A stretch of DNA of 64,000 bases. Source: Coffea arabica. Lineage: Eukaryota; Streptophyta; Magnoliopsida; Gentianales; Rubiaceae. Made by a program: the position numbers and the translations under genes. The stretch spans positions 10,434,001-10,498,000 of the forward strand of contig NC_092312.1 in the NCBI RefSeq assembly GCF_036785885.1, read 5' to 3'. The notes below the pieces were generated by a model. The model was not told the DNA's origin, did not search any database, and saw only the letters and a list, made by a program, of their open reading frames with translations. Below are positions 14,951 through 25,812 of the stretch, piece after piece. How positions within the stretch are numbered: the first letter of the stretch is position 1; each line of letters starts with the position of its first letter.

Positions 14951-17900
14951 CATTTCACCCTCAGAACTGCTTAGCATGAGAACTACATTCGACATTGTAG
15001 GCCGATCTGCAGCATGGTCTTGAACACAAAGAAGCCCGATTTGAATGCATCTCTTTACCTTTGTTGGGGTGCAAGAATCTGCCAGTGATTGATCCAGCAA
15101 CTCTGGAGCTTTGCACTCGTTCCACAATTGCCATGCCTGAAAGAACCATTAATTTCCATATGTTAAGAAACCGTTTTTGAGTACCTGAAACTGTATTAGG
15201 GCTTGTCTTTCTTGTTAAACATAATGAACTTTCATCTGATCTTGCTAAAAGTAAACATGTAAGCAATATAAACTCACACGACCAAGAAGGTTTAAATATT
15301 TTTCGTGATAACCGAACCCCGTGTTCTTCTTGCTGCTGACAATCTCTAGCAGCAGAACTCCAAAGCTATAAACATCAGATTTTTCCGAAAATTGCCCACT
15401 CATGGCATATTCAGGAGACATATATCCGCTGCAATTAAAAAGAACATGAAAAGATTAGCAAATTTCACATCTATATTTAAGCACATTATTATCTTTAAGT
15501 TTATTTCTATTTTAACACGGCAGATAGGCTTTAGACGCTAAACGACGATATATCTGTAGTCCTGCTCTATGAATCAAGGGTATTCTTGTGTCCTTAATGA
15601 ATCGAATGACAACTAATGAACTTCAAACTACGTTTTTTTTTTGGGTTCCCCCGAGCTTATTCTAAAAAGAGTTCACTGTGCAGGAATTGAACTTAAAAAA
15701 AAAAAGTTAAGCAAGGGTTTTTTGTCATCGTATCAAAAATTTTTTTGCCTGAATAATTTAAGTGAAGAAAAGGACATTCTTTTGTTGAGTTAAATGATTG
15801 CACGTATTTTTCATTCATGAAACCTTCAAGTTGTTCTTTGCTAAAATCTCAAGATACCAGCAGCTGATACACGCACGTTTATCATCAAAAAAAGCTGAAC
15901 ACTAGTACTTTTATTAAAACAGCTAAAATAACTTTGCTCATTGAACTCAATTTGTAGTTTGATGCTTTCACAATCAATTCAACAGTGCCAAATGGGCTAG
16001 ATGATTAATTTAGAATAATTTTCTCAAATTGGATGATAAAATTGAGAAATTTTTTTTTTCAGTTTGAATGGCCAAATTAAGATTTTTAACACCAAAACAA
16101 GACTTCCTCAATTTCAGAGACCAAACTGATATGCTTTGCTCATGTCAAGACTAAATTGAATAATTTTCAGGTCAAGAGACTAGATTGAAAATTTGCACCA
16201 ATGTACTAAGACGAAACTAATCCAGAAAACAAAGCCGCTAACCACGATATGGGACAGGTACAATTGATCTTAGGTGCAATTGGGGCGATCGTATTTTTTT
16301 CATGATTTAGTGTATACTCTATGACTTTGTGACTTTTTTATATTTCATGATTTGACATACACTCGCATAACTTTTGCTGTACATCATGAAATACAACAAA
16401 GTTATGTGATTGCATGGTAAATCATAGAAAGCAGTATAATAATCGTACTAACTGTAGCTATGGCTAGCCGCCCAAACCCTCCCCAGCCCTGTGCAGACAA
16501 AAGCACCAAAGAGCACTAGCACTGGGCAAACGTGGGCATGAATTAGCAGAATCTCCTGACTAGAGGCAAAAAGAAGACTTACAAAGTTCCCACAACCCTG
16601 CCAGTGTTGGCTAATTCCTGTGTGACACGGAAAGTTCGCGCCAGTCCAAAGTCTGAGATTTTCGGATTCATCTCATCGTCCAAGAGAATGTTGCTGGCCT
16701 TCATATCTCTGTGAATAATTCTTAAACAAGAATCTCGATGGAGATAGAGAAGCCCTCTGGCAATCCCCTGAATGATGCTGAAGCGTTTGGCCCAATCTAG
16801 CTCCAGCCTTTTTGTTCGATCTGCCCATTTATCCAAGACACAAATTCAATATACGAGAGAAAAAGGCAAAGTCCATATTACATATTCCAAGTGACATTCA
16901 ATGTACGTAGAAGAATACACACAATGCTCTATATACTAGTATGAATGATAAATATGATTTTGCATATGGACTTCCATGAAAGATAATTATGAAACAAAAT
17001 ATTGCATGAAAGATAATTATGAAAAACTGTATGATTTTGTCTGTGGATAAATGTTGGAAGAAATATAATTATGAAGCACCCAGTAAGCTCTGATTTTGGT
17101 TTTCTGATCATGCATAAACTTGTTTAAAGTATGTACAGTCAGAGGTATTTTATAAGCTCGACCGACCATTGTGCACTTTGATTAGTCGCAAAAGTTCGAT
17201 CCCAACTAGCGACAGTCATTGCAAAACAGTACATTAGAACTTACGAAAAACTCCTGGCCTGAAGCAAAAAATTTTGAAGAAAAAAAGAAAAGAAAATTAA
17301 TTATAGCTCAGTAAAGTGAAGGAACAATATTTACCGAACAGGAAAGTGTCCAAGCTTTTGTTTTTCATGTACTCAAGAATTACTATTTTCTCTTCTCCTT
17401 GAATGCAGCAGCCCAACAGCCTTACAAGATTTCTATGCTGAAGTTTAGATATCAATATAACTTCATTCTTGAACTCCTCCATGCCCTGTCCTGAGTGACT
17501 CGAAAGCCTTTTCACAGCTATTTGCTGTCCATCTTCTAAGCTCCCCTACGTGAAATTCAAGTTCACAAATTATTCAACAATGTCACCCAGGCCTTAAGCT
17601 AATATAATGTTTGCAGGTACCTGTTTAGATGCTTGGAATGATAATTACCTTGTAAACTGTGCCAAATCCTCCTTCACCAAGCTTGTTAGCTTCGCTGAAG
17701 TTGTTGGTAGCGATCTTTATCCTATTGAAATCAACTATTGGAAGCTCTGATGACCCCTTTGATGATGCAGGATTTTCTTGGATATTGTCCTGTGAAGTAT
17801 CAATCAAAGTGCCCTTTTTGTCAGCCAAGTGACCCTTTACTTTGCCTCTTTTTCTGATGCTCTTTATTGTGAACCATTTTCTTGTCTCTGACCTTTGTTC

Positions 17901-19365
17901 CCTGAGATGTCTGTCTGTGATTGTATGCATAAGAATATCAGTGATGATTAACCTTTTCGGAGATGTAAATATAAGTTGGCTTGAAATTAGCAATGGAGTA
18001 GTTAGAATTCTGGGAAAAACGAAGGTAGGCGTAAGTATCTTTCATACTGATTTGCAGCTAAATGATCATATATAATACGTAGTTTGAATCATATTCAGTG
18101 TGTTAATATCTCTACACGCTAAGAGTAGTTGATAAACATGTTTACCTCTTCTGTTAGCTTTCCATCTGCGGACACAACATATTAACACACCCAAGAGGAA
18201 ACCAACCGATATGGATACGAAGCTGACGATGATTGCTGTCTGTCTACTTTTTACTCCTGAAAATTACATTAAACAAATTGTTGAAGAACATAATTCTATA
18301 TTAAGTAGTACCAGTCCAGACTAGATCTAAGTTACCTAGGTCTGAATTAGCAAGGCGGAGGTATAGATCCTCCCCAGACTTCACGAGTTGCTGCATGTCG
18401 ATAAGATCTGTTACCCAAACCAGACACCCTATACCATCTGGATATGCATATGCCAGACAAGAGCAGTTGCTCAGGCACCATTGGCTACACCCCCCTTGGT
18501 CAGTCTTATCATACAAATACATATAATGATCTGGTAATTTCATCTGACCGACCTTCCAGAAGCCATCCAGTTTAGATGCATTGAAGCTTAAGTTGCTTCT
18601 GTTTTCATTGCACATCAACTCTGTACGCCTTACACATCCACTTGTCCAATTTCCCTTACTCCATTCCTCATTTGACCTAGGCAAGAACCCTTTCGGGCAC
18701 TCACAAGTTGGAGCGTGGTTCCTGCTACAAACACTGAAGGGTCCACAAGTTCCGTATGCATCACATGGATCCAGAGGTGCTGCCAATTTAAAGTTCCATT
18801 TATTTTGCTCTCTTTCCTTGTACCATACCTCTACCATACCTGTCGTTGAAATTACACCAATTGAAACATCAGAATTGTCAAAGTTGTTGAAAGTCATGGA
18901 TGCAGCTCCCATCTGATTATTTGGTGTCACAAATATTCCATTTGAATACCCCTCGGCGATGTCTTGTATACCAGTGAACTTCCATCCATTCCATGGACCT
19001 GATCTCCAGTGTGGTTTTGTACCATTCCATGCCACAGACTGTGCTGGTCTTTCGTCTGTGAGTCCATAAACAAAGTTTCCAGGTGCCGGATCATTCTCAT
19101 TTTTCCAGGCTGTCAAGAAGCTTTCCCGTCCAGTTCTGCTGTTGAATCCTATCTGCATGCCTGCTAAAATTGTATCAGTAGGATAATAAAAACTTTCCCA
19201 TAGAGTTTCCCCTGAAACATTATCTTTAAGGATGAAATCCCCGTCATCTTGGAGCACTGCTATTGTGCTATTAGACTGGACAGAGGCATTTGATGACCAG
19301 ACAGTATTTTGCTTTCCATCTATAAGCATTAGATTCCCATGGCTGCTGATTATCAGCTTTGAAGC

Positions 19366-20078
19366 TGATGCGACTGCCAAAAACAAGATCTGAGCTGAGC
19401 TGCGACGGGCTGAGCGAGCTTAGAGGGAGCGAGCTGGCGAGCTGGGCTGGTGAGCTGTCAAGGACGCAACCCGAGCTGAGCTGCCACGAACAGAGCTGGC
19501 TGAGTGCAGCCGAGTTGAGAGGGAGCGAGCTGGCGAGCTGGTCAGGTGAACGAGCCGACCTGCAAATGGACAGACGGTGGGGCTAACAGAGAGTGGCCGA
19601 GCTGATAGGCCGAATTGACGGGGAGAGAACGGACGACCTGTCCTGCAGAGAGGGAAATAAACGGAGGGACTAGAGTCCCCGGAATAGCTCCGACGGCCAA
19701 GTCAGTAGAGCTCAAGAGTAGAGCAACAGTAGAGAGAACTGTGGATGTCATACCTTGTGTCGTCTTGTGGTGCTGTATATATAGGCTTAATGGGTGGTAG
19801 TTTCCATATAGGAGTCAAAGTCCCCTTAGGGTTCGGAGTCTTTCTAGGGTTTCATACAACCACCCCTGAAGATCCGGAGGCGGCGGCCCATCAGGCCCAC
19901 TTCATGGAGAGGCGGCGGCTGCAGCCGAGCTGACCTCCCTCTTCTCCGAGCTGCTCTGTCCGAGCTGTCATATCACAATATCCGAGCTGACATGTGGCAT
20001 CCGTAGATTAGTTGGTCGAACTGATAGGTCATCATATCCGAACTGACACGTGGCTACTGGGAAATTTGCCCCACTACA
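19366..20078 (-). repeat. 3' LTR of TR-GAG element
   Basis: It runs from TGATGCGACTGCC to CCCCACTACA on the plus strand, 713 bp. It is unusually rich in GAGCTG words at one end. A TATA-like run GTATATATAG (19775-19784) reads CTATATATAC on the minus strand. Confidence 0.94.
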
Positions 20079-20095
20079 CTAGCCCCCCTTTGAGT
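20079..20095 (-). other. Polypurine tract of TR-GAG element
   Basis: On the minus strand CAAAGGGGGGCTAG adjoins the 3' LTR, a standard plus-strand primer for LTR elements. Confidence 0.8.
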
Positions 20096-20639
20096 CTAGA
20101 GTCATCGAAAAGTCGCATGAGTTTAGACCAAGTTTTTTGGCGAAGAGTCAGTTCGGTGTAAGACCCATGATTCCACGATTGCGGCCCTTGCTTGAGTAAC
20201 TTGTAAGACCGAACTGAGTAGGACCAGTTCGTTTTTTTGTATGAACTCCTCTTTTATAAATAGACTCTGGTGGGCTGAATAGACTTTTGTTTCTTCTACA
20301 CTTAGCAAAATTTTTCATTCATGTCTTTCTTATCATGCTGTCTAAATACACTTGCGCGAACAGACCCCGGGCTAGCGCGCGAACTGACTTCCAAATAGTT
20401 CATATATTTGCACGAAAAGATAGGACCATGCATGACCAAACAACTCAGGTCATGTATGGACAGAGTGAGTGAGTTTTAATGAAAGAGCCTTATACTCGGA
20501 CTCGTTATTGGAGGTCCTGAAGTCGAACCTCAAGACGCAAGCCAATTCTTCCCCCGTAGGGCTGATTAGGAGGGGTCCAACTCCACACCCTGACTTGTTA
20601 CTCTATCAATATACGATGTCTAGGTTGGGATGGCCTGTC

Positions 20640-21370
20640 CAGCAACCTCCTTGGTTTCTTTGGCCTGTACAACCTCTCTGACCTGTTTGGCTTCTGCAGC
20701 TTTTCCGACCTGCTCGGCCTCAGCTGCATCTCAGGTCAGCTCGGCCTCGGCAGCTCTCGCGGACTGCTCGGCCTCAGTTGCGTCTCAGGTCAGCTCGACC
20801 TTAACGGCTCTCGCGGCATGTATGACCTCGGCAGGTTTTCCGACATGCTCGGCCTCAGCTGCGTCTCAGGTCAGCTCGGCCTCGGCAGCTCTCGCGGCAT
20901 GTATGACCTCGACAGGTTCTCCGACCTGTTCGGCCTCAGCTGCGTCTCAGGTCAGCTTTGCCTTAGCTGCTCTTGCTGCATGTATGACCTCTACAGCTTC
21001 TCCGACCTGCTCGGCCTCAGTTGCGTCTCAGGTCAGCTCGGCCTCGGCAGCTCTCGCGGCATGTATGACCTCGGCAGGTTCTCCGACCTGTTCGGCTCAA
21101 CTGCGTCTCAGGTCAGCTCTGCCTTAGCTGCTCTTGCTGCATGTATGACCTCGACAGCTTCTCCGACCTGCTCGGCCTCAGCTGCGTCTCAGGTCAGCTC
21201 GGCCTCGGTAGCTCTCGCGGCATGTATGACCTCGGCAGGTTCTCCGACCTGTTCGGCCTCAACTGCGTCTCAGGTCAGCTCTGCCTTAGCTGCTCTTGCT
21301 GCATGTATGACCTCGACAGCTTCTCCGACCTGCTCGGCCTCAGCTGCGTCTCAGGTCAGCTCTGTCTTAG
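20640..21370. repeat. 81-bp tandem repeat array inside the TR-GAG element
   Basis: About nine units of 81 bp, one starting ATGTATGACCTCGGCAGG, recur with small changes. Two variants alternate in the right half (CTCGGCAGCTCTCGCGGC and CTTAGCTGCTCTTGCTGC), giving a 162-bp higher-order period. The unit is a multiple of three and lacks stops on the plus strand, so long plus-strand frames appear (20630-21127, 20818-21399, 21141-21425). A one-base deletion near 21095 switches frame. These frames are antisense to the element and look like composition artefacts. In the gag direction every frame has a stop in each unit. Confidence 0.9.
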
Positions 21371-22351
21371 TTTCTCCTGTTCACCCTTCAAGGGATTAGC
21401 TTCCACTGCATTAGCCTTCTCGTGAGCTCGGTCCAGCATCTCCCGAACTGACTTGGGAGGTTTCTCCACGAACTCGGTATATAGTTTCTGTTTGCGTAGT
21501 CCGTTGATGAAGGCGGCCATGACGACCTTATCGTCCCGATCCCGGATCTGGAGGGACTCATTGTTGAATCGGACCATGTATTCGCGCAGCGATTCCTCGG
21601 ACCTTTGCTGAACTGTCATCAGGTGAGCAGTACTCTTGGAAAAGGCTCGCGACGAGATGAACTGAGCTGAGAACAGTCGCGCGAGTTGGCTGAAGGACCG
21701 AACTGACCTGTGGGGGAGTCCCTGGAACCACTGGCGTGCCTTTCCCTCCAGGAACATTGGAAAGGTCTTACATCTAACTGCATCGGCTGCCGTTTGTAGG
21801 CGCATTTGTGTCAAGAATGTGAACAGATGATCCTCCGGATCCGTAGTCGCGTCGTAGGATTTCATGGTCGGTATTTTGAACTTCGCAGGGAGCGGGTAGT
21901 TCTCAATATCAGGGACAAAGGGAGAGGCGATGTACCTGTCCGCCTCAGAATCCAACAGCAGGTCCAGCTCGTCCTGCACCTGGTGCGGCTCTCTCCGCTG
22001 GGAGAGATCTCCCCTTGAATGCCTTCGGAAGAGCTCCGGGTGCTCAGCTCGGGAGTGTTTGTGAGAAAGCTCCACGACGTTGACCTGTTCACGCGTGAGC
22101 TCCCGGCGCACCCGCTTGGGCTGGGGGTTAGGGCTCCCTGTTCGGGATTCTGACAGCCCATCTCCTTGGCTCTTTAGCCCCTGGCCAGGATCACCTACTG
22201 CCTGTCCCTTGAGGTAATTCACAACTGCCTCAAAAGTTGGCAGGTTCCCTGCCACCGCCTGGACCAACTGCTCCGGCGAAATTCCTGAGAGCCCCACACC
22301 CTCGTCTCCCTTGGATCCATCGGCATTCCTCTGGGACCTCGTTCTTGGCAT
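21356..22351 (-). CDS. Ty3/gypsy-type gag protein of TR-GAG element
   Basis: About 331 residues starting MPRTRSQRNADG; an ATG three codons upstream is also possible. The C-terminal half is a Retrotrans_gag domain, with FPMFLEGKARQWFQGLP, the LFSAQFISSRAF helix, SLREYMVRFNNES and MAAFINGLRK. It would form the virus-like particle shell for a non-autonomous element. The frame stops at 21356-21358 on entering the 81-bp repeat array, before any CCHC zinc knuckle, so RNA binding by that motif is lost. There are no internal stops, which suggests the gag product has stayed useful or the copy is young. Confidence 0.9.
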   Translation of the reverse strand: MPRTRSQRNADGSKGDEGVGLSGISPEQLVQAVAGNLPTFEAVVNYLKGQAVGDPGQGLKSQGDGLSESRTGSPNPQPKRVRRELTREQVNVVELSHKHSRAEHPELFRRHSRGDLSQRREPHQVQDELDLLLDSEADRYIASPFVPDIENYPLPAKFKIPTMKSYDATTDPEDHLFTFLTQMRLQTAADAVRCKTFPMFLEGKARQWFQGLPHRSVRSFSQLARLFSAQFISSRAFSKSTAHLMTVQQRSEESLREYMVRFNNESLQIRDRDDKVVMAAFINGLRKQKLYTEFVEKPPKSVREMLDRAHEKANAVEANPLKGEQEKLRQS

Positions 22352-22375
22352 GATTCGCAAGAGAAGAATTACGTT

Positions 22376-22393
22376 TTCCCACAGACGGCGCCA
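22376..22393 (-). other. Primer binding site of TR-GAG element
   Basis: On the minus strand TGGCGCCGTCTGTGGG begins two bases after the LTR. This primer site type is common in plant Ty3/gypsy elements and its first bases fit the tRNA-Asp 3' end. Confidence 0.8.
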
Positions 22394-22395
22394 AT

Positions 22396-23108
22396 TGATG
22401 CGACTGCCAAAAACAAGATCTGAGCTGAGCTGCGACGGGCTGAGCGAGCTGAGAGGGAGCGAGCTGGCGAGCTGGGCTGGTGAGCTGTCAAGGACGCAAC
22501 CCGAGCTGAGCTGCCACGAACAGAGCTGGCTGAGTGCAGCCGAGCTGAGAGGGAGCGAGCTGGCGAGCTGGTCAGGTGAACGAGTCGACCTGCAAATGGA
22601 CAGACGATGGGGCTAACAGAGAGTGGCCGAGCTGATAGGCCGAATTGACGGGGAGAGAACGGACGACCTGTCCTGCAGAGAGGGAAATAAACGGAGGGAC
22701 TAGAGTCCCCGGAATAGCTCCGACGGCCAAGTCAGTAGAGCTCAAGAGTAGAGCAACAGTAGAGAGAACTGTGGATGGCATACCTTGTGTCGTCTTGTGG
22801 TGCTGTATATATAGGCTTAATGGGTGGTAGTTTCCATATAGGAGTCAAAGTCCCCTTAGGGTTCGGAGTCTTTCTAGGGTTTCATACAACCACCCCTGAA
22901 GATCCGGAGGCGGCGGCCCATCAGGCCCACTTCATGGAGAGGCGGCGGCTGCAGCCGAGCTGACCTCCCTCTTCTCCGAGCTGCTCTGTCCGAGCTGTCA
23001 TATCACAATATCCGAGCTGACATGTGGCATCCGTAGATTAGTTGGCCGAACTGATAGGTCATCATATCCGAACTGACACGTGGCTACTGGGAAATTTGCC
23101 CCACTACA
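22396..23108 (-). repeat. 5' LTR of TR-GAG element
   Basis: 713 bp, differing from the other LTR at six positions with no indels. The TATA-like run is at 22805-22814. The target duplication GAAGC follows at 23109-23113, where exon 1 of copy B resumes. Confidence 0.94.
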
Positions 23109-23392
23109 GAAGCCAAGTCACCTTCTAACGGTGCATTTTCCCGATTTGCGACCCAAACAACTCTATGATCAATATCAGTCTTGTGCCAGATTCCAATGTA
23201 CAATCTACTTGAATTACCGGGACTGAAGAATCCTAATTCAAAGATTTGTCCAGCGGAAATTAGAGCTTGTCCTACCTTGAGTGGTTGGGATGGAGTTAAG
23301 GTGTCATTTGATGCATAGCATGTTGGTAAAAAGAAGTGGATGTTAAAAATCGCAAGCAATGATATGCTAGCGATATCCTTGTGCTTGTCCAT

Positions 23393-24974
23393 ATACTATG
23401 CTATTAGTCTCTATAGTAGTCGTTGAGCCCAAAAGAGCCTCAAGAATTTGTTCACCAAACAAAGTCTTGAGATCGCTTTTGCCTTCTTCTGCCTTTAACC
23501 CTTCTTTGTAGTACACCATAAGCAAAGGTCATCGGTCAATATGCTTGCTCAACAAATTAACTTGACTGAGTTTTTGTTCAACTTTGCACCTTAGCAAGGT
23601 GGCTTAGTCAGATATCATTTTCTAGCCTAATCTTTTCTTATGTCATGAATCATGAGGTCACTCAATCCCTCCCCAGAAAATGTTTACAAAAATCTTTAAT
23701 TAACTGCTGTGGATCCCTAAAAATAATGCTTTATGTCAACTAAAACAAACAGTTGTCACACATGTAGAAAGGCTAGAGTATGGTATCAAATCAGTGGATT
23801 AAGCTAAACTTTATTTGCTACACTAATTTTGATATCAATTCTAATCTAGTTACCAACTAACTAATCAACTTTTACACAACTACTTAAAGTTTAAGCAGCT
23901 TAGTTCAGTTTTTTGTAAACAGTTTCTGACGATAGGAGGAGTTAAAAATGAAAAAAATAAAAAAGAACTGCAAAGAAGAGAAGGCGAAGTAAATTACTGG
24001 GACAATTTACGAGCAGTATACTTAAGTTGACCGTTAACACTTGGTGTTTCAGTTTCGCAAAGGGGATGTTTCCTATGGCTTTATTTAAGTTGGATGAAGA
24101 ATTGAAGATTGATGGCATGTTAGAAATGTTTCATTCATAAATTATAGCCAGAGAACTTCGTTCGGAAGACGATTCATACTTAAGGATCTCCAATCGCAGA
24201 AGACGGGTCCCAGAACTCCAGTCATGACTCATTCATTTAACATGGGATTAAATTACACATAACCCCCTATGATTTCATCTATTGCCACAGAATCCCCTTA
24301 ATGTTTTAAAATATCCACTTCATCCCTCTATGGTTTTATGTCAAATAGAAACTTGATGAAAAATATCCTATGTAACGGCGCCAATTGATATATCAACAAT
24401 GTTCTTACTTAAATGCTACGTCAATCGGCGGTTTGGCCACATTGTATAAAAAAGAATAAAAAGATTACGTGGATAAATATAAAAATTACATTAGCATAAA
24501 GTGAATATTTATACAAATCATAAGGGGATTACATAGATATTAAGATTTTTTCACACGTGTTTTTAAAGCATATTTGGTATAAATGCTGTAACTGATCGTA
24601 GATTTTATCCATTTTCCACTTTACACAAAACCACACGAGAGTTATGTGACTATTTTAAAAGTTTTTTTTTGGGAGGGGGCTGATCTGGCATTATATAAAA
24701 TCACAAGGGTGTAATAAATAATTTATCCTTTAATGTGGAATTTGCATATGCATCCTTAATTATATTAAAGTGGAGGCCTTCACGTGGCAAAGTCATACTG
24801 CAAGTTAACTTTCTGTGCTAGCAGATTTATAGTTTAATGCTTATCATGAGATTAAAGACTTCAAGAGTTATAGTTTAATGTTATATGGTTGATCAATAAA
24901 AGTTTTCCTTTGCTCAAAAGGAAAAAGAAAAAAAAAAAGACTTCAAAGGTTATATTAACTCCTCAAGTGGAAAC
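23393..24974 (-). promoter_or_regulatory. 5' flank of copy B
   Basis: The first 300 bases or so match the upstream regions of A, C and D, including GCCAAAAGAG/CAAGAATTTGTTCACC-like words. No TATA box can be fixed. Beyond about 24250 the DNA is repeat-derived. Confidence 0.45.
24251..24735 (-). repeat. MITE-like element, inverted copy
   Basis: This is the minus-strand counterpart of the repeat at 8308-8780. It starts AAATTACACATAACCCCC and ends GTAATAAATAATTTATCC. It is non-coding. Confidence 0.5.
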
Positions 24975-24983
24975 ATTGTAACC

Positions 24984-25575
24984 AAGGTTTTCAAAATCGG
25001 GATCCTACTTAGGATCGTTTTTTGGTTTGCAAGATCGGATCGTAGGATCGGATCGTAGAATCGATAGATCCTATAAAAAATGTAATAAATTGTCATATTT
25101 ATAATTTTTAAGTTTGCAATTCATAAATATAATAACAAATAATGTAATTCATGTGCAATCAATATAATTATATTGTTAATTAAGGTTAATTCATTTCTAA
25201 AGGCTCTAAACCATATTAATTAATTATAATAAAGACACAAAACACTAGTTCCATGTGATAACCTATAAAAAAGATCATTTATTCACTCTAGTGAATTATA
25301 TGAGTCAAATTTAAAGATTCATCAAATTTTCTAGGTTTGGAATTGGGCTTAATTATTTACATTGATTTAAAGCACTCTGAATATAGTTTACAACGTAACA
25401 AACGACACTCAATTTCGAGTTTTCTACACAAAGATATAGTCAAAATACTAAAATTGTTATTTAATTTATTAAAAATAGTAGGATCGTATTAGGATCGTAG
25501 GTTGGATCGTTAGTCTTAATTCAGATCGTAGGATCGTACGATCCTACGATCCGGATCGCGATCCTAACAACTATG
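24984..25575. mobile_element. Mutator-like non-autonomous element with 9-bp target duplication
   Basis: The 592-bp segment is flanked by identical 9-mers ATTGTAACC (24975-24983 and 25576-25584), the duplication length of Mutator-like transposons. Its ends are imperfectly inverted (AAGGTTTTCAAAATCGGGAT versus CATAGTTGTTAGGATCGCGA). Both subterminal regions are packed with GGATCGTA words, which may be transposase binding sites. The AT-rich core has no coding frame. Confidence 0.75.
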
Positions 25576-25644
25576 ATTGTAACCCCCAATTCTACAATTA
25601 AAAGGAAAAACAAGACACAAAACTCAAACTGTAAGCTGCAAAGA

Positions 25645-25812
25645 TTCCAATATTCATTGCACTTGAATAAGCAGGACTCAAGAGCCCTAGTTCAAATATT
25701 TGCCCAGCGGAGATTAGAGTTTGTCCTACCTTGAGTGGTTGGGATGGAGAACATGGTGGTAAAATGAATAAGATGTTAAAATGCACGAGCAATAGTAAGC
25801 AAGCAATAGCCC
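25645..25812 (-). pseudogene. Exon 1 relic of a G-type lectin receptor kinase (B')
   Basis: The minus strand encodes a signal-peptide-like stretch (VHFNILFILPPC), then SPSQPLKVGQTLISAGQIFE and LGLLSPAYSS, clearly the start of the B-lectin domain of this family. About six residues between the signal peptide and SPSQP are missing, the usual start ATG is not present, and homology ends after MNIGI near 25647. Everything downstream is absent. The upstream DNA (25813 to about 26400) still resembles the family's 5' flank. Confidence 0.85.

Larger units (their letters stand above)
19366..23108 (-). mobile_element. Non-autonomous TR-GAG LTR retrotransposon
   Basis: The element is 3,743 bp, with two 713-bp LTRs and the 5-bp target duplication GAAGC (19361-19365 and 23109-23113). 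Read on the minus strand the order is LTR, primer site, gag, an 81-bp tandem repeat array, purine tract, LTR. There is no protease, integrase, RT or RNase H. This matches the TR-GAG class of plant elements, which have terminal repeats, a gag frame and no pol. The gag type and primer site point to Ty3/gypsy, probably Tat-like. LTRs differ at six sites (about 0.84%), so insertion was recent. It lies in exon 1 of copy B, in the same direction as the gene. Confidence 0.93.
9482..23392 (-). pseudogene. G-type lectin S-receptor-like kinase, split by two LTR elements (copy B)
   Basis: Exons: 1 at 23109-23392 and 18336-19365; 2 at 18146-18256; 3 about 17649-17914; 4 at 17335-17545; 5 at 16583-16820; 6 at 15278-15428; 7 at 14951-15136 and 9482-9618. 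Exon 1 is cut by the element at 19366-23108 and exon 7 by the one at 9619-14950. Counting each 5-bp target duplication once, exon 1 is 1309 bp and exon 7 is 318 bp. Both stay in frame with no stop, so the insertions are the only obvious lesions in what would be an 867-residue receptor. All kinase motifs are present ([24 protein letters not shown]). The usual exon 3 acceptor has lost its AG; one 18 bp downstream (17915-17917) keeps frame. Exon 6 ends in Arg instead of the usual Tyr. Transcripts would be truncated or chimeric. Confidence 0.88.
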
